Source: Lachnospiraceae bacterium
Lineage (GTDB): Bacteria > Bacillota > Clostridia > Lachnospirales > Lachnospiraceae
Direction of reading: 5' to 3'
Length of the DNA stretch: 64,000 nt
NCBI GenBank assembly: GCA_030526405.1
Contig: JAUNCZ010000002.1
Coordinates: 1-64,000 of the forward strand
Of this stretch, positions 34,810 to 43,771 are shown piece by piece. Position numbers and translations under genes: made by a program. The notes beneath the pieces were generated by a model that saw only the letters and a program-made list of their open reading frames with translations, was not told the DNA's origin and did no database searches. Position 1 is the stretch's first letter, and every line of letters starts with the position of its first letter.

Positions 34810-36186
34810 ATGGCACAGCTTTGGGGAGGAAGATTCACAAAGGAAACAGATAAGCTGGTATACAATTTCAACGCATCCATCAGCTTTGATCAGAAATTTT
34901 ATCGTCAGGATATCCGCGGCAGCATTGCCCATGTAAAAATGCTGGAAAAGCAGGGAATCCTTACAGAGGAGGAGAGAGAGCAGATCATTGCAGGTCTTGA
35001 GGGAATTCTCCGTGATGTGGAGAACGGAACCCTGGAGATCACCAGTGAATATGAGGATATCCACAGCTTTGTGGAGGCAAATCTTATTGACCGCATCGGA
35101 GATGCAGGAAAGAAGCTTCACACAGGACGCAGCAGAAATGACCAGGTTGCCCTGGATATGAAGCTGTACACAAGAGATGAGGTGGAGGCCATCGATGAGC
35201 TGGTGAAAGAGCTGCTGGTGGTGATCAACCGCATCATGAAAGAGAATGTGCATACCTATATGCCAGGATTTACCCATCTGCAGAAGGCACAGCCTCTGAC
35301 ACTGGCACACCATTTCGGAGCATATTTCGAGATGTTCAGAAGAGACAGAGGACGTCTGCAGGATATCCATGAGCGAATGAACTGGTGTCCACTTGGCTCC
35401 GGTGCCCTGGCAGGAACCACCTATCCGCTGGATCGTGCCTACACAGCAGAGCTGCTGGATTTTGCAGGCCCAACAAACAACAGCATGGATTCCGTATCTG
35501 ACAGAGATTACCTCATTGAGCTGCTGTCAGCCCTGTCCACCATCATGATGCATCTGAGCCGCTTCTGTGAGGAGATTATCACCTGGAACACAAACGAGTA
35601 CCGTTTTGTGGAGATTGATGACGCTTACAGTACAGGAAGCTCCATCATGCCTCAGAAAAAGAATCCGGATATCGCAGAGCTGGTTCGTGGAAAAACAGGC
35701 CGTGTATACGGAGCACTGGTTTCCATCCTTACAACCATGAAGGGTCTGCCTCTGGCTTACAACAAGGATATGCAGGAGGATAAGGAGCTTACCTTCGATG
35801 CCATTGACACCGTAAAGGGATGCCTTGCCCTGTTTACAGGCATGATCGATACCATGAAATTCCGCAACGAGGTAATGGAGGCATCTGCAAAGAACGGTTT
35901 CACCAACGCAACAGATGCAGCAGACTACCTTGTGGTGAAGGGTGTTCCTTTCCGTGATGCCCATGGCATCATCGGCCGTCTTGTACTGTACTGCATCGAC
36001 AAGGACTGCGCACTGGATGATCTGACAGTGGAGGAGTTCAAACAGTTCAGTGAGGTGTTTGACCAGGATATCTACGAGGCCATCAGCATGGAGACCTGTG
36101 TTGAGAAGCGTATGACCATCGGTGCACCGGGATCTGCTGTAATGGAGCAGGTGATCGCTGCAAATGATGCATATCTGGCAAGGTAA
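34810..36186 (+). CDS. argH: Argininosuccinate lyase
   Basis: 458 aa, the last step of arginine synthesis (argininosuccinate to arginine and fumarate). Contains the fumarase/aspartase superfamily signature GSSIMPQKKNPD near residue 278, HTGRSRNDQVALD near 107, and THLQKAQPLTLAHH near 157. AAAGGAAG is the ribosome site. argG and the rest of the pathway are not in the window. Confidence 0.95.
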   Translation: MAQLWGGRFTKETDKLVYNFNASISFDQKFYRQDIRGSIAHVKMLEKQGILTEEEREQIIAGLEGILRDVENGTLEITSEYEDIHSFVEANLIDRIGDAGKKLHTGRSRNDQVALDMKLYTRDEVEAIDELVKELLVVINRIMKENVHTYMPGFTHLQKAQPLTLAHHFGAYFEMFRRDRGRLQDIHERMNWCPLGSGALAGTTYPLDRAYTAELLDFAGPTNNSMDSVSDRDYLIELLSALSTIMMHLSRFCEEIITWNTNEYRFVEIDDAYSTGSSIMPQKKNPDIAELVRGKTGRVYGALVSILTTMKGLPLAYNKDMQEDKELTFDAIDTVKGCLALFTGMIDTMKFRNEVMEASAKNGFTNATDAADYLVVKGVPFRDAHGIIGRLVLYCIDKDCALDDLTVEEFKQFSEVFDQDIYEAISMETCVEKRMTIGAPGSAVMEQVIAANDAYLAR

Positions 36187-36296
36187 CTGGAAGACTGCTG
36201 GGGTTTGCCGGTACATCCCGCAGCGGCTGTTTACTTTAATACGGTAAACAGTTACAAAAAATAAAAAATATTTGTTGCATTTTTCCGGAGATGGTA

Positions 36297-36328
36297 GTAG
36301 TATACTACATGTGACGTACAAATGTACG
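36297..36328 (+). promoter_or_regulatory. Paired palindromes upstream of asd (possible operator)
   Basis: A perfect 12-base palindrome GTAGTATACTAC (36297-36308) is followed by CGTACA-AA-TGTACG (36315-36328). The first overlaps TATACT, a likely -10 box. A third inverted repeat CTGTTTAC / GTAAACAG lies at 36227-36251. No regulator can be named. Confidence 0.45.
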
Positions 36329-36367
36329 CACTGGAAGAACAAAACTTGAAAAATGAGGAGAACTATT

Positions 36368-37453
36368 ATGGATAAGAAACTGAGAGTTGGAATTCTTGGC
36401 GCAACAGGAATGGTAGGACAGAGATTTATCTCCCTGCTGGACAATCACCCATGGTTTGAGGTTGTTACACTGGCAGCTTCTCCAAGAAGTGCTGGAAAAA
36501 CCTATGAGGAGGCCGTAGGCGGACGTTGGAAGATGACAACACCAATGCCAGAGGCTGTTAAAAACCTGGTGGTAATGAACGTAAATGAGGTGGAGAAGGT
36601 TGCAGCAACAGTTGACTTCGTATTCTCCGCAGTAGATATGACAAAGGATGAGATCCGTGCCATTGAGGAGGAGTACGCAAAAACAGAGACACCTGTTGTT
36701 TCCAACAACAGTGCACATCGCTGGACACCGGACGTACCAATGGTAGTGCCGGAGATCAACCCGGAGCACTTTGATGTAATCGAGTTCCAGAAAAAACGTC
36801 TGGGAACCACAAGAGGATTCATCGCAGTTAAACCAAACTGCTCTATCCAGGCTTACGCACCAGCTCTGACAGCATGGAAAGAGTTTGAGCCATACGAGGT
36901 AGTAGCTACCACATACCAGGCTATCTCCGGAGCAGGAAAAACCTTCAAAGACTGGCCAGAGATGGTAGAGAACATCATCCCATACATCGGTGGCGAGGAG
37001 GAGAAATCCGAGCAGGAGCCACTTCGTATCTGGGGTAAAATCGAGGATGGTGTGATCGTAAAAGCTGAGGAGCCAAAGATCACCTGCCAGTGCATCCGTG
37101 TACCTGTTCTCAACGGACATACAGCAGCTGTATTCGTTAAGTTCAGAAAACAGCCTACAAAAGAGCAGCTTATCGACAGACTTGTAAACTTCAAGGGTGC
37201 TCCACAGGAGCTGAACCTGCCAAGCGCACCAAAGCAGTTCATTCAGTACCTTGAGGAAGACAATCGTCCACAGGTTAAGCTGGATGTGGATTACGAGAAC
37301 GGAATGGGCGTATCCATCGGACGTATCCGTGAGGATTCCGTATACGACTGGAAATTCGTTGGTCTGGCTCACAACACAGTACGTGGAGCTGCAGGCGGAG
37401 CTGTTCTCTGTGCAGAGACACTGGTTGCTAAGAAGTTCATCACAGCAAAATAA
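36368..37453 (+). CDS. asd: Aspartate-semialdehyde dehydrogenase, archaeal/fungal-type
   Basis: 361 aa from the ATG at 36368 (ATGAGGAGA upstream). NADP-dependent reduction of aspartyl phosphate to the semialdehyde. GATGMVGQRF (residues 10-19) is the nucleotide loop; the catalytic cysteine lies in VKPNCSIQ near 157; TYQAISGAGK near 183 follows. Length and sequence resemble the archaeal/fungal class rather than the E. coli class. Codon bias resembles that of pta-ackA, so expression is probably high. Confidence 0.92.
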   Translation: MDKKLRVGILGATGMVGQRFISLLDNHPWFEVVTLAASPRSAGKTYEEAVGGRWKMTTPMPEAVKNLVVMNVNEVEKVAATVDFVFSAVDMTKDEIRAIEEEYAKTETPVVSNNSAHRWTPDVPMVVPEINPEHFDVIEFQKKRLGTTRGFIAVKPNCSIQAYAPALTAWKEFEPYEVVATTYQAISGAGKTFKDWPEMVENIIPYIGGEEEKSEQEPLRIWGKIEDGVIVKAEEPKITCQCIRVPVLNGHTAAVFVKFRKQPTKEQLIDRLVNFKGAPQELNLPSAPKQFIQYLEEDNRPQVKLDVDYENGMGVSIGRIREDSVYDWKFVGLAHNTVRGAAGGAVLCAETLVAKKFITAK

Positions 37454-37507
37454 TAATAAAAAAGGTAGTCCAGAGCAGCTGTTTGCTGGCTGTTATGGTA
37501 TGGAAGA

Positions 37508-37548
37508 AAAAGGGTATCTGATGTCTCGGGATGTCAGATATCCTTTTT
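37508..37548 (+). terminator. Terminator after asd
   Basis: AAAGGGTATCTGA / TCAGATATCCTTT stem with T run. Confidence 0.8.
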
Positions 37549-37654
37549 CGTATGACAGGGGAATTGTGGCATTTTTCCAGGGTACAAAGTACGGATGCCC
37601 GATTATGGACTGGTTCTGTTCCACATTTGTTCATTTTCTGTCACAGGTCTGTGC

Positions 37655-37683
37655 TTGTGATTCTGTGACAAATAGTGTATGAT
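37655..37683 (+). promoter_or_regulatory. Promoter of dxr
   Basis: TTGTGA at 37655-37660, 17-base spacer, TATGAT at 37678-37683. An 8-base inverted repeat TGTCACAG (37639-37646) / CTGTGACA (37663-37670) overlaps the -35 region and could be an operator. Confidence 0.6.
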
Positions 37684-37735
37684 GGTCTAACTGACAACAG
37701 GAATAGTTTTGCCTTCTGAAAGGAGGATCTTTCAT

Positions 37736-38881
37736 ATGAAAAAAGTAGCGATTTTAGGCTCCACCGGTTCCATTGGAACCCAGTCCCTTGATGTGGTTCG
37801 ACACCATGAGGATCTTCAGGTGGTGGCCCTCAGTGCCGGAAGAAATGCAGCCCTTCTGGAGCAGCAGGCCAGGGAATTTCATCCTGATCTGGTGGCCATC
37901 TGGGATGAGGAGGCGGCAGCAGACCTGAGGGTGAAGCTGGCTGATCTGAACATCACCGTTGTGTCCGGAATGGAGGGTATGATCCAGGTGGCTGTTCATG
38001 AAGCGGCAGACATTGTGGTTACCGCCATTGTGGGAATGATCGGAATTCGTCCCACACTGGAAGCCATCCGGGCAGGAAAGGATATTGCCCTTGCCAACAA
38101 GGAGACTCTGGTTACAGCCGGTCATCTGGTGATGCCTCTTGCCAGGGAGAAGGGGGTACAGATCCTGCCGGTGGACAGTGAGCACTGTGCCATCTTCCAG
38201 TGTCTTCAGGGTGCTGCCCACAGAGATATCCATAAGCTGCTGATCACCGCCTCCGGAGGTCCCTTCAGAGGAAAGAAAACAGAGGATCTTGCAAAGGTAA
38301 CAGTGCAGCAGGCTCTGGCTCATCCCAACTGGGCCATGGGAGCGAAGATCACCATCGACTCCGCCACCATGGTGAACAAGGGTCTTGAGGTGATGGAGGC
38401 CAGATGGCTTTTTGATGTGGATCTGGATGATATTCAGGTGGTGATCCAGCCAAAATCCATCATTCACTCCATGGTGGAGTACAAGGACGGAGCGGTCCTT
38501 GCACAGCTGGCTCCCCCTGACATGCGCATGGCCATTCAGTATGCTCTGAAATATCCGGAGCACTGTGATATGGAGCTGCCCCACCTGGATTTTACCCAGC
38601 TGCGGGAAATCCTTTTCGAGGTGCCGGACAATGACACATTCCGGGGACTGCCTATGGCTATCCAGGCAGGAAAAACAGGAGGCTCCATGCCGGTGGTATT
38701 CAATGCAGCCAACGAGTGGGCCAATGCAGCATTTTTGAGAGGAGAAATTGGATTTTTGGATATTTACGACAGAATCCAGGACTGCATGAGCCGTCACTCT
38801 GTTATCGAGAATCCGGATCTGGATACCATCCTGGCCACTGAGCAGGAGGTTTACAGCTATCTGAGCAGCAGTGGTTCATGA
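37736..38881 (+). CDS. dxr: 1-deoxy-D-xylulose 5-phosphate reductoisomerase
   Basis: 381 aa, MEP pathway of isoprenoid synthesis. GSTGSIGTQSLDVV (residues 8-21) binds NADPH; VDSEHCAIFQCL near 148, ASGGPFR near 178 and SATMVNKGLEVMEA near 213 form the active site. AGGAGG stands 10 bases before the ATG at 37736. It is often followed by rseP and uppS; here the next gene is topB. Confidence 0.95.
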   Translation: MKKVAILGSTGSIGTQSLDVVRHHEDLQVVALSAGRNAALLEQQAREFHPDLVAIWDEEAAADLRVKLADLNITVVSGMEGMIQVAVHEAADIVVTAIVGMIGIRPTLEAIRAGKDIALANKETLVTAGHLVMPLAREKGVQILPVDSEHCAIFQCLQGAAHRDIHKLLITASGGPFRGKKTEDLAKVTVQQALAHPNWAMGAKITIDSATMVNKGLEVMEARWLFDVDLDDIQVVIQPKSIIHSMVEYKDGAVLAQLAPPDMRMAIQYALKYPEHCDMELPHLDFTQLREILFEVPDNDTFRGLPMAIQAGKTGGSMPVVFNAANEWANAAFLRGEIGFLDIYDRIQDCMSRHSVIENPDLDTILATEQEVYSYLSSSGS

Positions 38882-38962
38882 GAAGGAAGAAAAGCGGATT
38901 ACGAATATCTGCTTTCCGGGAGCTGAGGCAAAGAGCATAGCTGAGGAAAAGGAAGTATAACT

Positions 38963-41050
38963 ATGTCAAAATCATTATATATTGCTGAGAAGCCAAGCGT
39001 TGCTCAGGAGTTTGCCAGGGCGCTGAAGGAGAATATGAGCCGGAAGGATGGATACCTTGAGGGAGAACACTCGGTGGTAACCTGGTGCGTGGGACATCTT
39101 GTGACCATGAGCTATCCCGAGGCCTATGATCCTGCCCTGAAGCGCTGGTCCTTTGAGACCATTCCTTTTCTGCCGAAGGAGTTCCGGTACGAGATTATTC
39201 CTGCCGTAAAAAAGCAGTTTGCCATTGTGAAGGAACTGCTGAACCGACAGGATGTGGAAACCATCTATGTGTGTACCGACTCCGGACGGGAGGGAGAGTA
39301 TATCTACCGCCTTGTGGCCCAGATGGCAGGGGTGAAGGACAAGCAGCAGCGCCGTGTGTGGATCGATTCCCAGACAGAGGAGGAGATCCTACGCGGAATC
39401 AGAGAGGCAAAGGACCTTTCCGAGTATGATGCCCTGTCAGATTCCGCCTATCTCAGGGCAAAAGAGGATTATCTCATGGGCATCAACTTTTCAAGAGCCC
39501 TGTCCCTGAAATACAGCAACGCTGTCACCAGTTATCTGGGGGGCAAATACCAGGCCATTGCGGTGGGACGTGTCATGACCTGCGTCCTGGGTATGGTGGT
39601 GCGCAGAGAGAGGGAAATCAGATCCTTTGACAAGACACCATTTTATCGTGTGCTTGTGTCACTTTCCCTGGAGGGTCGTGACTTTTCAGGAGAGTGGAAG
39701 GCGGTGGAGGGAAGCCGCTATTTCCAGAGTCCCCTTCTCTATAAGGAAAATGGTTTCAAAAAGCGTCCTGATGCAGAGCGTCTGATCCGGGAGCTGGAGA
39801 GAGAAACCCCGGAGGTGAATGTCCCTGCTCAGCCCATTTCCCACAATCCAAGAACGGAGGAGGGGCAGCAGCAGGTATTGGTGGAGAAGCTGGAGAAGAA
39901 AAAAGAGACGAAAAATCCTCCGCTTCTGTACAATCTGGCGGAGCTGCAGAATGACTGTTCCAGACGATTTAAGATCAGTCCTGACCAGACCCTGTCCATT
40001 GTGCAGGAGCTGTACGAGAAAAAACTCTGTACCTACCCAAGAACCGATGCCCGAGTGCTGTCCACCGCCGTGGCAAAGGAGATTTATCGAAATATTAAGG
40101 GGCTCACCGGCTATCCTGCCTGCGCTGACTTTGCAGGGGAGGTGCTGGAGAGCGGCTCCTATAAAAATATAGCAAAAACAAGATACACCAACGACAAGCA
40201 GATCACAGATCACTATGCCATCATCCCAACAGGACAGGGTATCGCCAATCTGAACAGACTGTCAGAGCTGTCAGCAAAGGTATATGATTGCATTGTCCGC
40301 AGATTTTTAAGCATCTTCTATCCACCGGCCATCTACCAGAAGATCAGTCTCACCACCGTGACCGAGGGGGAGAGGTTTTTCTCCAGCTTCCGGATTCTGG
40401 AGCAGGAGGGCTATCTGAAGGTGGCAGGCATCTCCAAAAAGGAGCAGGAGGAGGAGATTGTCTGGGATAAGAATTCCCTGCCCCTGCTTATGAGCCTGAA
40501 AAAGGGACAGCTTCTGCCGGTGACGGGCTATGAGATCAAGGAGGGAGAAACCTCACCACCAAAACGCTACACCTCAGGCTCCATGATCCTGGCCATGGAA
40601 AATGCCGGCCAGCTCATTGAGGATGAGGAGCTCCGTGCCCAGATCAAGGGAAGCGGCATCGGAACCTCTGCCACCCGTGCAGAGATCCTGAAGAAGCTGG
40701 TGAATATCAAATATCTGGAACTGAACAAGAAAACCCAGGTGATCACCCCCACCCAGATGGGAGAGATGATCCACGATGTGGTGTACTGCTCCATCCGTGC
40801 CCTGCTGAATCCGGAGCTGACAGCCAGCTGGGAGAAGGGCCTCACCTATGTGGCGGAGGGATCCATCACCACAGAGGAGTACATGAAGAAGCTGGAGACC
40901 TTTGTGGGGAAACACACCAACAATGTGAAGCAGCTGAACAATCAGGCCATTCTGAACCGCCAGTTTGACCATATTGCAGGGTTTTATAAGAAAAAATCAA
41001 CTGCAGCGCGGAAAACCACAGCAAGAAAAAAACAGGAAACCGCCCAGTAG
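38963..41050 (+). CDS. topB: DNA topoisomerase III
   Basis: 695 aa, type IA topoisomerase. TOPRIM domain with AEKPSVAQEFA (residues 7-17) and CTDSGREGEYIYR near 110; catalytic tyrosine in LCTYPRTDAR near 357; GIGTSATRAEI near 565. The basic Lys/Ala/Thr tail probably binds DNA. It decatenates and relaxes DNA. Plasmid-borne copies occur in conjugative elements, but no transfer genes are nearby, so I treat it as the chromosomal gene. Confidence 0.93.
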   Translation: MSKSLYIAEKPSVAQEFARALKENMSRKDGYLEGEHSVVTWCVGHLVTMSYPEAYDPALKRWSFETIPFLPKEFRYEIIPAVKKQFAIVKELLNRQDVETIYVCTDSGREGEYIYRLVAQMAGVKDKQQRRVWIDSQTEEEILRGIREAKDLSEYDALSDSAYLRAKEDYLMGINFSRALSLKYSNAVTSYLGGKYQAIAVGRVMTCVLGMVVRREREIRSFDKTPFYRVLVSLSLEGRDFSGEWKAVEGSRYFQSPLLYKENGFKKRPDAERLIRELERETPEVNVPAQPISHNPRTEEGQQQVLVEKLEKKKETKNPPLLYNLAELQNDCSRRFKISPDQTLSIVQELYEKKLCTYPRTDARVLSTAVAKEIYRNIKGLTGYPACADFAGEVLESGSYKNIAKTRYTNDKQITDHYAIIPTGQGIANLNRLSELSAKVYDCIVRRFLSIFYPPAIYQKISLTTVTEGERFFSSFRILEQEGYLKVAGISKKEQEEEIVWDKNSLPLLMSLKKGQLLPVTGYEIKEGETSPPKRYTSGSMILAMENAGQLIEDEELRAQIKGSGIGTSATRAEILKKLVNIKYLELNKKTQVITPTQMGEMIHDVVYCSIRALLNPELTASWEKGLTYVAEGSITTEEYMKKLETFVGKHTNNVKQLNNQAILNRQFDHIAGFYKKKSTAARKTTARKKQETAQ

Positions 41051-41073
41051 CGCATTTTTGAAAGGAGTACGAT

Positions 41074-41739
41074 ATGAAATACGCAACAATCTCTGAATTA
41101 TACGATCTGTCCCAGACAATGGCAGCAGAGCTGTTTGAGGGGAAAACCTATCCATGGGAGGTGCTGCCTCTCATCAAGGAGTTCACAGTGAAGCTGGGGC
41201 AGTCTCTGCCGGCAGAGGAATATGACCAGGTGGGAGAGAATGTCTGGATCGCCAAGGGGGTATCTGTGGCACCTACAGCCTCCATCACAGGTCCCTGTAT
41301 CATCGGAAAGGGCACAGAGGTCCGTCCGGGAGCATTTATCAGAGGCAGCGTCATCGTGGGAGAGGGCTGCGTGGTAGGAAATTCCACTGAGCTGAAGAAT
41401 GTGATCCTCTTTAACGGGGTGCAGGTTCCCCATTACAACTATGTGGGAGATTCTATTCTGGGACATAAGGCTCACATGGGAGCCGGCTCCATCACATCCA
41501 ATGTGAAGGCAGACAAGACTCTGGTGGTGGTAAAGGGTCAGGATGAGCAGATTGCCACAGGGCTGAAGAAATTCGGTGCCATGCTGGGAAATTATGCAGA
41601 GATCGGCTGCAACAGTGTGCTGAATCCCGGAACTGTCATTGGAGAGCATTCCAATGTATATCCGCTTTCCAGTGTAAGAGGGGTGGTTCCTGCCCATTCT
41701 ATCTGGAAAGGCACAGGAAATGTGGTAAAAAAACAGTAA
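41074..41739 (+). CDS. Left-handed beta-helix (hexapeptide) transferase, GlmU C-domain-like
   Basis: 221 aa. After an 65-residue helical start, repeating hexapeptide turns appear (VSVAPTASITGPCIIGKGTE, IRGSVIVGEGCVVGNS, LGHKAHMGAGSITSNVKADK, IGCNSVLNPGTVIGEHSNVY), the fold of acyl- and acetyltransferases. GHKAHMGAGS recalls the acetyl-transfer site of GlmU. There is no nucleotidyltransferase domain. The substrate is not clear; a UDP-sugar or small metabolite is likely. Terminator follows. Confidence 0.75.
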   Translation: MKYATISELYDLSQTMAAELFEGKTYPWEVLPLIKEFTVKLGQSLPAEEYDQVGENVWIAKGVSVAPTASITGPCIIGKGTEVRPGAFIRGSVIVGEGCVVGNSTELKNVILFNGVQVPHYNYVGDSILGHKAHMGAGSITSNVKADKTLVVVKGQDEQIATGLKKFGAMLGNYAEIGCNSVLNPGTVIGEHSNVYPLSSVRGVVPAHSIWKGTGNVVKKQ

Positions 41740-41760
41740 TTCTGTAAAACTTTTTTGGCA

Positions 41761-41796
41761 AAAACTGCACTTTTTCTCTGAAAAAGTGCAGTTTTT
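41761..41796 (+). terminator. Terminator after the hexapeptide transferase
   Basis: AAAACTGCACTTTTT / AAAAAGTGCAGTTTT perfect stem and T run. Confidence 0.9.
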
Positions 41797-41931
41797 CTGC
41801 ATATTGCAGGAACTGGAGAATTACTTCTTTACTTATTGTGAAATTTATGCGAAAATAATCCCGAGTGTAGAGTACTGTTTCTATACCGAAACGTGCGGCA
41901 GTAATTTATCTTTTGAAAGGAGATTGTAAAA

Positions 41932-42624
41932 ATGATTTACACAAAAGAAGTTCAGAACATGTGTCCTGTAGCTAAGGGCGCAAAGCATGATCCAGCTCCA
42001 ATCCCAGAAGAGGGAAAATGGGTCCATGCAAAACAGATCAGTGACATTTCCGGATTTACACACGGTATCGGTTGGTGTGCACCACAGCAGGGTGCCTGCA
42101 AACTGTCCCTGAATGTAAAAGAGGGCGTTATCGAGGAGGCTCTTGTTGAGACTATCGGATGTTCCGGAATGACTCATTCTGCAGCTATGGCAGCTGAGAT
42201 CCTTCAGGGAAAAACAATCCTTGAGGCACTGAACACTGACCTTGTATGTGATGCAATCAATACTGCTATGAGAGAGCTCTTCCTTCAGATCGTTTACGGA
42301 CGTACTCAGAGTGCATTCTCTGATGACGGACTTGCAATCGGTGCTGGACTGGAGGATCTTGGTAAAGGACTTCGTTCTCAGGTTGGTACAATGTACGCAA
42401 CAAAAGAGAAAGGTGTTCGTTACCTGGAGATGGCAGAGGGATACGTTACAGGAATCGCTCTGGACGAGAATGACGAGGTTATCGGATATCAGTTCGTTTC
42501 TCTTGGAAAGATGACTGATTTCATCAAAAAAGGCGACGATCCTAACACAGCATGGGAGAAAGCTAAAGGTCAGTACGGCCGCGTAGCTGATGCTGCTAAG
42601 ATCATTGACCCACGTGCTGAGTAA
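41932..42624 (+). CDS. IscU/NifU-like iron-sulfur scaffold family protein paired with GGGtGRT protein
   Basis: 230 aa. The central stretch VETIGCSGMTHSAAMAAEIL (near residues 69-88) resembles the IscU/NifU scaffold motif in which a cysteine begins a Ser/Ala-rich helix; WCAPQQGACK near 48 supplies two more cysteines. Annotated relatives are called iron-sulfur cluster assembly scaffold proteins, but the biochemical role is not settled. It precedes the GGGtGRT gene by 20 bases, an arrangement kept in many anaerobes. GAAAGGAG is the ribosome site. Strong codon bias suggests high abundance. Confidence 0.7.
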   Translation: MIYTKEVQNMCPVAKGAKHDPAPIPEEGKWVHAKQISDISGFTHGIGWCAPQQGACKLSLNVKEGVIEEALVETIGCSGMTHSAAMAAEILQGKTILEALNTDLVCDAINTAMRELFLQIVYGRTQSAFSDDGLAIGAGLEDLGKGLRSQVGTMYATKEKGVRYLEMAEGYVTGIALDENDEVIGYQFVSLGKMTDFIKKGDDPNTAWEKAKGQYGRVADAAKIIDPRAE

Positions 42625-42644
42625 TAGAAAGGAGAGCAACGAAC

Positions 42645-43655
42645 ATGGCATTATTTGAGTCTTATGAGAGAAGAATTGACCAGATCAACGCTGTCCTGAA
42701 CAGCTACGGAATCAGCTCCATTGAAGAGGCTGAGAAAATCACAAAAGATGCTGGTCTTGATGTTTACAATCAGATTAAAGGTATTCAGCCAATCTGTTTC
42801 GAGAACGCTTGCTGGGCTTACATCGTAGGTGCTGCAATCGCAATCAAAAAAGGCTGCCGCAAAGCTTCTGAGGCTGCAGCTGCAATCGGTGAGGGTATCC
42901 AGGCATTCTGTATCCCAGGTTCTGTAGCAGATCATCGTAAAGTAGGTCTGGGACATGGAAACCTTGGAAAGATGCTCCTTGAGGAGGAGACAGAGTGCTT
43001 CTGCTTCCTGGCTGGACATGAGTCCTTCGCAGCAGCTGAGGGTGCTATCGGTATCGCTGAGAAAGCAAACAAAGTACGTCAGAAACCACTTCGCGTTATC
43101 CTGAACGGACTTGGAAAAGATGCTGCTCAGATCATCGCTCGTATCAACGGATTTACATACGTTGAGACAAAATATGATTACAAAGAGGCTAAACTGAACA
43201 TCGTATACGAGAAAGCATACTCTACAGGACTTCGTGCTTCTGTAAAATGCTACGGATCTGACGACGTTCAGGAGGGTGTAGCTATCATGCACCATGAGAA
43301 CGTAGGTGTTTCCATCACTGGTAACTCCACAAACCCAACTCGTTTCCAGCATCCAACAGCTGGTACATACAAAAAAGAGTGTATCGAGCAGGGTAAAAAA
43401 TACTTCTCCGTTGCTTCCGGTGGTGGTACAGGACGTACACTTCACCCAGACAACATGGCAGCAGGCCCAGCTTCCTACGGTATGACAGATACTATGGGAC
43501 GTATGCACAGTGATGCACAGTTCGCTGGATCTTCTTCCGTACCAGCTCACGTAGAGATGATGGGACTTATCGGTGCAGGAAACAACCCAATGGTTGGTAT
43601 GACTGTATCTGTAGCTGTAGCTGTAGAAGAGGCTGCACGTGAGGGAAAATTCTAA
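42645..43655 (+). CDS. GGGtGRT family protein, function unknown
   Basis: 336 aa, named after its motif, seen here as VASGGGTGRTLHPDN near residues 259-273. Other fixed parts: GLGHGNLGKMLLEEETECFC near 104 and AGHESFAAAEGAIGIAEKAN near 123. The glycine-rich motif suggests binding of a phosphate or nucleotide (inference). No signal peptide or membrane segment. It ends the two-gene unit and is followed by a terminator. Codon choice resembles pta-ackA, so it is probably one of the abundant proteins of the cell. Confidence 0.85.
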   Translation: MALFESYERRIDQINAVLNSYGISSIEEAEKITKDAGLDVYNQIKGIQPICFENACWAYIVGAAIAIKKGCRKASEAAAAIGEGIQAFCIPGSVADHRKVGLGHGNLGKMLLEEETECFCFLAGHESFAAAEGAIGIAEKANKVRQKPLRVILNGLGKDAAQIIARINGFTYVETKYDYKEAKLNIVYEKAYSTGLRASVKCYGSDDVQEGVAIMHHENVGVSITGNSTNPTRFQHPTAGTYKKECIEQGKKYFSVASGGGTGRTLHPDNMAAGPASYGMTDTMGRMHSDAQFAGSSSVPAHVEMMGLIGAGNNPMVGMTVSVAVAVEEAAREGKF

Positions 43656-43698
43656 TTAATACCGTAAGGTTTTAAATTGGAAATCATATGAAAGCAGG

Positions 43699-43726
43699 AG
43701 GGCTGCCAATTCTGGCAGCCCTTTTC
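43699..43726 (+). terminator. Terminator after the GGGtGRT gene
   Basis: GGGCTGCCA / TGGCAGCCC stem and T run. Confidence 0.88.
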
Positions 43727-43771
43727 TTTCTTAGAAGAAATGAGTTTTGAAACAAATGAGGGGATTTTAAC

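Noticed and set aside
38963-41050. topB as a sign of a conjugative element
   Set aside because: No relaxase, VirD4, VirB4 or integrase nearby and flanked by core genes.
43656-43771. Purine riboswitch before the xanthine/uracil permease
   Set aside because: The leader is filled by the upstream terminator and lacks the three-way junction core.
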